DNA of 64,000 nt, taken from assembly GCA_022822185.1 (NCBI GenBank), contig JAJECE010000050.1:62001-126000 (forward strand). The letters run 5' to 3'. This DNA is from Rhodothermales bacterium. GTDB lineage: Bacteria; Bacteroidota; Rhodothermia; Rhodothermales; Bin80. The notes under the pieces were generated by a model. The model searched no databases and was not told where the DNA came from. It saw only the letters and a program-made list of their open reading frames with translations. This document shows positions 58,854 to 64,000 of this stretch, in pieces; position 1 is the first letter of the stretch; the number at the start of each line of letters is the position of its first letter. Position numbers and translations under genes: made by a program.

Positions 58854-60056
58854 ATGTCCAATTACTTATTCACATCTGAGTCTGTGTCGGAGGGACACCC
58901 TGATAAGGTTGCCGATCAGATTTCAGACGCAATCCTGGATGCATACTTAGCCCAGGACCCCGACAGCCGCGTGGCCGTTGAGACGATGGTGACCACCGAT
59001 ATTGTGATCCTCGCCGGAGAGGTTCGATCGAAAGCTGACATTTACTATGAATCCATCGTCCGTGGGGTCGTCCGGGATATCGGTTATATATACCCTGATC
59101 TTCGTTTTTGTGCAGATACCCTTAAGGTAATTAATCTTGTTCACGATCAGAGTGGTGATATTGCTCAGGGAGTGGACGCGGATGCTTCTAGCGGGAAACC
59201 TCAGGGGGCCGGCGATCAGGGGATGATGTTCGGGTTTGCCTGTAAGGAGGTTGAAGAAGACGGCCAGGGGAATTCGGTGCTGATGCCCATGCCGCTCTAC
59301 TATGCACATGGACTGGTGAGAGAATTGGCACGCATTCGAAAGAATGAATCCATCATGCCCTATCTGCGCCCGGATTCCAAAAGCCAGGTCACCGTTGAGT
59401 ATGGCCAGACCGGGCGAACCCCCAAAAGAATTGACACTATCGTGATTGCAACCCAGCATGATGCAGGCGTAGAGCGGGATCAGATCAAACAGGATCTGAA
59501 CGATCATCTTCTGCCGCGTGTGATTGCTGACGATCTGCGGGATGGCGAAACCAAACTTATCGTGAACAAGACCGGCCAGTTTATTGCGGGCGGCCCGCAC
59601 GCCGATGCGGGACTCACCGGACGCAAAATCATTGTGGACACGTACGGCGGCCGGGGAGCACACGGCGGCGGTGCCTTCAGTGGCAAAGATCCCTCGAAAG
59701 TTGATCGATCTGCTGCCTATGCCGCACGGCATGTCGCCAAGAATCTGGTGGCCGCCGATCTAGCCGATATGGTCGAAATTCAATTTGCCTATGTCATTGG
59801 CAGAGCGGATCCCGTATCCATCTTTGTTGACTCGTTCGGTACGGCCAAACATGGGTTATGTGATCATGATCTGTCCAAAATCGTAGAAAGCACATTTGAT
59901 CTGAGACCCGAGGGCATCATCAATCACCTCGGACTCAAAAAACCAATCTATCAGCAGACTGCTGCTTATGGCCATTTCGGGCGCATTCACCTCCCCTGGG
60001 AGCAATTAGATGCCGTAGAAAAATTGCAGAGATATGCAGGGTTGCATTCAGGCTAA
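58854..60056 (+). CDS. metK: S-adenosylmethionine synthetase
   Basis: 400 aa; TSESVSEGHPDKVADQISDAILD, GAGDQGMMFG, GGGAFSGKDPSKVDRSAAYAAR. Confidence 0.97.
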   Translation: MSNYLFTSESVSEGHPDKVADQISDAILDAYLAQDPDSRVAVETMVTTDIVILAGEVRSKADIYYESIVRGVVRDIGYIYPDLRFCADTLKVINLVHDQSGDIAQGVDADASSGKPQGAGDQGMMFGFACKEVEEDGQGNSVLMPMPLYYAHGLVRELARIRKNESIMPYLRPDSKSQVTVEYGQTGRTPKRIDTIVIATQHDAGVERDQIKQDLNDHLLPRVIADDLRDGETKLIVNKTGQFIAGGPHADAGLTGRKIIVDTYGGRGAHGGGAFSGKDPSKVDRSAAYAARHVAKNLVAADLADMVEIQFAYVIGRADPVSIFVDSFGTAKHGLCDHDLSKIVESTFDLRPEGIINHLGLKKPIYQQTAAYGHFGRIHLPWEQLDAVEKLQRYAGLHSG

Positions 60057-60072
60057 TGACTAAATATTCTGC

Positions 60073-63000
60073 ATGATACGCTCATCCATCACCACACTGC
60101 TGACCTTGTTTTGTGTGGTGACAACTGTTGCGCAGGATCATCGTCTGGAAGCCGTCCAGTCACTTCCAGAGGCTTCCCGCAGTTTGGTTGCGGAGTTGAA
60201 TATCTGGACGGACTTTTCCACAACCCAGACAGCAAACGGGCGGATTGATAACGAACTGGGCATCCTGCGGGCCGCCTACCGACTAAGTCTGGATATGACT
60301 CCAGAGTCCACGCTGGAGGCTACTGTAAGGTCATGGCTCACACGGGATGGGGAGGACTTCGGGATTGGTGCGCCGGAGGCGCTGCAGCTGGTGCAGGAAA
60401 AAGAGACCTATGGAGCCCATCACCTGACCTTTCAACAGACGCTGGCCGGTGTTCCGGTTTACGGCCGTTATGTACATGTAAATCTGAACCGGGCCGGATT
60501 GCCCGTGATGGCCATCAGCGGCTACGCCCCTCATCTGGAACGCGTGGATGCATTTCATTCTGTACCTGCGCTCAGCGCAGCACAGGCCGAATCTCTGGCA
60601 CAGCGTGCCGTCTCCAGAGATGGAGCAACCTCAACCCCTGCTGAACTTCTGGTCCTGCCCGGCCAGCCGCCGCGGCTGGTCTGGCGGACGGTTGCATGGC
60701 CGGACGATACCCCGGAAGAATGGGAAGTTCTCCTGGATGCCAATACCGGAGAGTTGATCCAATTACTGGATCAGCGCGTGCACTCGCACGCTCACCCGGA
60801 TCCGCCCCCTTCTAAAGTAGATGGGGAGGGGCAGGTATGGCTGTATGATCCGCTGACCGCCTCCGGCGCGTCCTATGGAGGCGACTATGTCGACAACAAT
60901 GATAAGAATAACGCAGCACTGTCTGCTCTGCTTCAGACCGTTACACTTCAAGATATTGAACGGGGCGGCGATGGAGACTACCGGCTGCGTGGACCGTGGG
61001 TGAGAATTACCGGTGAGGATGCGCCCGTAGAGAGTGATCCGACGGACTTTAAGTATACACGGGATAATCCGAATTTTGAGGCGGTTATGGTGTACTACTA
61101 TATTGATATGAGCGAGCGTTATATCCAGTCTCTGGATGTAGGAAGATCTCCACCGTCCCGCCCGATATCCGCAGATCCCTATGCATTTTCGCAGGATAAT
61201 TCCTATTACCTTCCGTCAAGGAGATCCCTGCACTTTGGATATGGCGGCGTGGACGATGCCGAGGATGCCGGCGTGATCCTGCACGAGTACGGCCATGCCA
61301 TCATGCATCATCATCTTGGATTTAGTACACGTCCATTACAGGAATGGGGAGTTCTTGGTGAGGGGTTTGGCGATTATTGGGCGGTCTCTTACCGCCGGGA
61401 TCTTATGGATCGTGGACTGGTTCCTGCAAGAGACTGGAAGCAGGTCTTCCCCTGGGATGGCGTTGCCTGGGGAGGGCGCCGCGTCGACGGGAATCATGAC
61501 TACGATGTGATCCAGCGGGACTGCAGAGGCACATGCAATATCTATACCTACGGACGAACCTGGGCGAGCCTGATGATGAAACTGTGGGAACGAATTGGCC
61601 GTGAGAATGCGGACCGTCTGCATCTGGCCGGGTTTTCATATCTGGAGCCCAGTAATTTCAAGCTTCCCGACATGGTTGAAGCAATCATAATGGCCGACGA
61701 AGCACTGAATAACGGACAATATACTGCCGACATTTATGACATCTTTGAACCCAAAGGATTTATTGAGTCCCCGGATGGGATTCCCGCCATTACCCACACT
61801 CCCCCGGATTGGCATATGGATCTCACGCTTCCCCTGAAACTTGAGGCGGATATTGAAGCGGCCGAGTTTTCGATTACCAGCGCGGATCTCCATTACCGCC
61901 TGGATTCGGGAGAGTTTGAAATAAAAGCATTAACGCACGAGGGGGGCACCAAATGGAGCACCGAACTCATGTTTCCTGCATCGGCCGCGCTTCTGGAGTA
62001 CTATTTTCGGGCTTCAACGGAAGTGGCAGCGGTGACCCAGCCGCGATCCGCGCCTGAAGACCTCTGGTCCGTACGTTTAGGTCCGGATACCCAGGCCCCA
62101 GCGATCACCTACACGCCTGTAATGCATGTAGTGCCGGAGGAAGTTCGGGACCCGCTCTCCATCCAGGTAACCGATGATAATGCCGTGTCCCGGGTTACAC
62201 TTGCCTATACGATCCATGACCCAAGGCAGGAAAGAACGACTTCCGGCACGCTTGAATTGCAGCGCTCAGGTAGCAGCACCTATACCCTGAAGATGCCATT
62301 TCCTGATGTTCCTGAAAGTGCCTTGCCGGGGGTATGGGTAGAGTATCGAATTATAGCATATGATGTTGCAGATCCGCCAAACAGGGCAGTATTTCCATCT
62401 TTGGAAGCACCGCAGTTGCGACTGGATGTGATCCCCGGCCCTGAGCAGCTTGGCGTATGGAATCCTGAAGATTGGCCAAATTTGGGCGATGGCGAGTGGG
62501 CCCCCAGAGAGGATGGGTTCGGATATGATGGGATGCTCTGGGTGACGGTGCCTGATGGGCCGTATAGTGACAAACCCGCGCAGAGTGTACTCTCTTTCCC
62601 CGAGGTCAATGTGGCCGGACACCCTGATGCGCATCTGGAATTCTGGCACTGGCATGACTTTGAGCACTCGAATGTTCCCAGGCCAGGAGAGGCGGGCGGT
62701 ATTCTTTATGATGGCGGACAGATTCAGTTTTCAACGGATGGCGGGCAGTCCTGGAGCGTTGCTAAGCCGCAGTGGGGCTATAACGGGGACATTGAATCCA
62801 CGCTCTCGAATCCGCTGTCGGGGACCCGTGCCTTCGGAGGGTCCAGTTTTGGCTGGCGCCGGGTCCGTGTACCTCTGCCGGATGCACCTGCAGGTGCTTA
62901 CCGCTTTGAAGTCCATACACGGCTTGCGTTTGGAACTGGAACCGGGAACTCAAATGCCACCACGGACAATTATGCAGGATGGGCCGTTCGGGATATACGT

Positions 63001-64000
63001 GTATTTACCGATCCGCCGGTGGAGACAACCCCGCCTGTGGTCCACCGTGCTCCGCTTGCGCACCAGTTTATCCCTCCCGGTAAAACAACAAGCACCATGC
63101 AGGTCGCTGCATCCGACGATACGGGGATTGAATCGGTTCGTCTTTATCTATACAGATCCGATCAGGTACAACTGCCGTTTCTGGGAGATTATCGGCTCAA
63201 TCCGCTGTGGACGAACCCGGACTGGTTCCGTGCATCCATTCCCATACCGGATCTTCCGCCGGGTGCAGAGTTGGGCTACTACATCATGGTCCGAGACTTT
63301 GACAGTAATCTTCGCATTCTTGGCGAAGAGCCACCAGGAGAACTTCTTAAACTGTATGCCCCTTCTCGTACCCCGCAAACGGCATTGACCAATGGCCGCC
63401 TTAACGGTACATGGACGGATTCCGAAGAGGGTTATCTTGCGCGAACCAACACGTCTGAACGGCAATCGTCCCTCGTATTGGCACCCGCCTATTTTGCGGA
63501 TCGTCCAGCACGAACGATGCTGCGCCTGCGTCACGCCTATCAGCTGAGTGAAGAAAGCCTGGGGCAGATAAGCGTAACCGAGGATGGTGGCGGAACATGG
63601 AATGCGTTGGTAGCCGGCATCGGTTATTCTGACATACACCAGTCGGGCACAGATATATTTTTCGGGAATTCTCCCGAAGTCGTTGAGTCCTGGTTTGATC
63701 TTACATCCCTGCAGCAGCCCTATCAGTTGCGTCTGGATTTAATTCGGGGGAGACAGCAGAGAGCAGATGGGTTCTGGCAGATTTTCAGTGCAGAGTACTA
63801 CCACTTAGAACGAGATACACCGGCGATTCCTTCTCCTGAAGATCTTGTACTCTATCCAAACTTCCCGAATCCATTCACCGGCGAGACGACCATTAATTAT
63901 ATCCTCCCGGAAGCCGCAGATGTGCGGATTACGGTCTATAATCTTCTGGGGCAGAATATCCGGAATGTGACGGACCGGAGGCATGAGGCGGGAGGGTATG
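60073..64000 (+). CDS. Large secreted gluzincin metallopeptidase (FTP/M36-like) with C-terminal sorting domain, truncated by the window end
   Basis: Frame appears open from ATG 60073 to the edge: MIRSSITTLLTLFCVVTTVAQ..., VILHEYGHAIMHHHLG...GEGFGDYWA, C-terminal DLVLYPNFPNPFTGETTINYIL. Not in the ORF track because no stop lies in the window. Confidence 0.85.
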   Translation, partial: MIRSSITTLLTLFCVVTTVAQDHRLEAVQSLPEASRSLVAELNIWTDFSTTQTANGRIDNELGILRAAYRLSLDMTPESTLEATVRSWLTRDGEDFGIGAPEALQLVQEKETYGAHHLTFQQTLAGVPVYGRYVHVNLNRAGLPVMAISGYAPHLERVDAFHSVPALSAAQAESLAQRAVSRDGATSTPAELLVLPGQPPRLVWRTVAWPDDTPEEWEVLLDANTGELIQLLDQRVHSHAHPDPPPSKVDGEGQVWLYDPLTASGASYGGDYVDNNDKNNAALSALLQTVTLQDIERGGDGDYRLRGPWVRITGEDAPVESDPTDFKYTRDNPNFEAVMVYYYIDMSERYIQSLDVGRSPPSRPISADPYAFSQDNSYYLPSRRSLHFGYGGVDDAEDAGVILHEYGHAIMHHHLGFSTRPLQEWGVLGEGFGDYWAVSYRRDLMDRGLVPARDWKQVFPWDGVAWGGRRVDGNHDYDVIQRDCRGTCNIYTYGRTWASLMMKLWERIGRENADRLHLAGFSYLEPSNFKLPDMVEAIIMADEALNNGQYTADIYDIFEPKGFIESPDGIPAITHTPPDWHMDLTLPLKLEADIEAAEFSITSADLHYRLDSGEFEIKALTHEGGTKWSTELMFPASAALLEYYFRASTEVAAVTQPRSAPEDLWSVRLGPDTQAPAITYTPVMHVVPEEVRDPLSIQVTDDNAVSRVTLAYTIHDPRQERTTSGTLELQRSGSSTYTLKMPFPDVPESALPGVWVEYRIIAYDVADPPNRAVFPSLEAPQLRLDVIPGPEQLGVWNPEDWPNLGDGEWAPREDGFGYDGMLWVTVPDGPYSDKPAQSVLSFPEVNVAGHPDAHLEFWHWHDFEHSNVPRPGEAGGILYDGGQIQFSTDGGQSWSVAKPQWGYNGDIESTLSNPLSGTRAFGGSSFGWRRVRVPLPDAPAGAYRFEVHTRLAFGTGTGNSNATTDNYAGWAVRDIRVFTDPPVETTPPVVHRAPLAHQFIPPGKTTSTMQVAASDDTGIESVRLYLYRSDQVQLPFLGDYRLNPLWTNPDWFRASIPIPDLPPGAELGYYIMVRDFDSNLRILGEEPPGELLKLYAPSRTPQTALTNGRLNGTWTDSEEGYLARTNTSERQSSLVLAPAYFADRPARTMLRLRHAYQLSEESLGQISVTEDGGGTWNALVAGIGYSDIHQSGTDIFFGNSPEVVESWFDLTSLQQPYQLRLDLIRGRQQRADGFWQIFSAEYYHLERDTPAIPSPEDLVLYPNFPNPFTGETTINYILPEAADVRITVYNLLGQNIRNVTDRRHEAGGY

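Noticed and set aside
58947-59732. 261-aa minus-strand ORF
   Set aside because: Fully antisense to metK with no coherent domain motifs
62555-63388. 277-aa plus-strand ORF
   Set aside because: Overlaps the metallopeptidase in a different frame; the frame from 60073 carries the recognisable signal peptide, zinc site and sorting domain
1-64000. CRISPR arrays, rRNA, tRNA genes
   Set aside because: No regularly spaced direct repeats and no convincing tRNA T-arm/acceptor combination seen by eye; covariance-model searches (tRNAscan-SE, Infernal) would be needed to exclude them

Overview
This 64 kb window looks like a Bacteroidota/Rhodothermota-type chromosome. I infer that from several secreted proteins ending in NYPNPFN-type C-terminal sorting domains, TonB-CTD lipoproteins and an AmtB/P-II operon; it was not tested. 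Much of it is housekeeping: M16 peptidase, flotillin/NfeD, amtB-glnB, PFK, ECF sigma plus MacAB, nnrD/E, moaB, yidD, hisI, NFACT/RqcH, fur, acpP-fabF, metK. The accessory regions carry the more interesting signals. (1) A four-gene minus-strand cluster at 53860-56366 has two tiny Cys-rich peptides (one absent from the ORF track), a secreted beta-propeller and a membrane-anchored thioredoxin-like protein. (2) An EcoRI-type adenine methyltransferase is directly coupled to a DUF262-HNH nuclease gene that carries two repairable lesions. (3) A Panacea-domain antitoxin-like gene, itself frameshifted at a G-run, sits next to a small transmembrane protein. (4) There is a tandem array of TonB-C-terminal-domain lipoproteins that appears to have grown by segmental duplication and then decayed. 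(5) A TnpB element without TnpA is bounded by 24-bp near-perfect terminal inverted repeats. (6) One gene resembles the plant DUF579 (IRX15/GXM) family. (7) A second, large, intact DUF262-HNH protein is present. No rRNA, convincing tRNA or CRISPR array was seen. All family calls come from reading motifs by eye; no database search was run.
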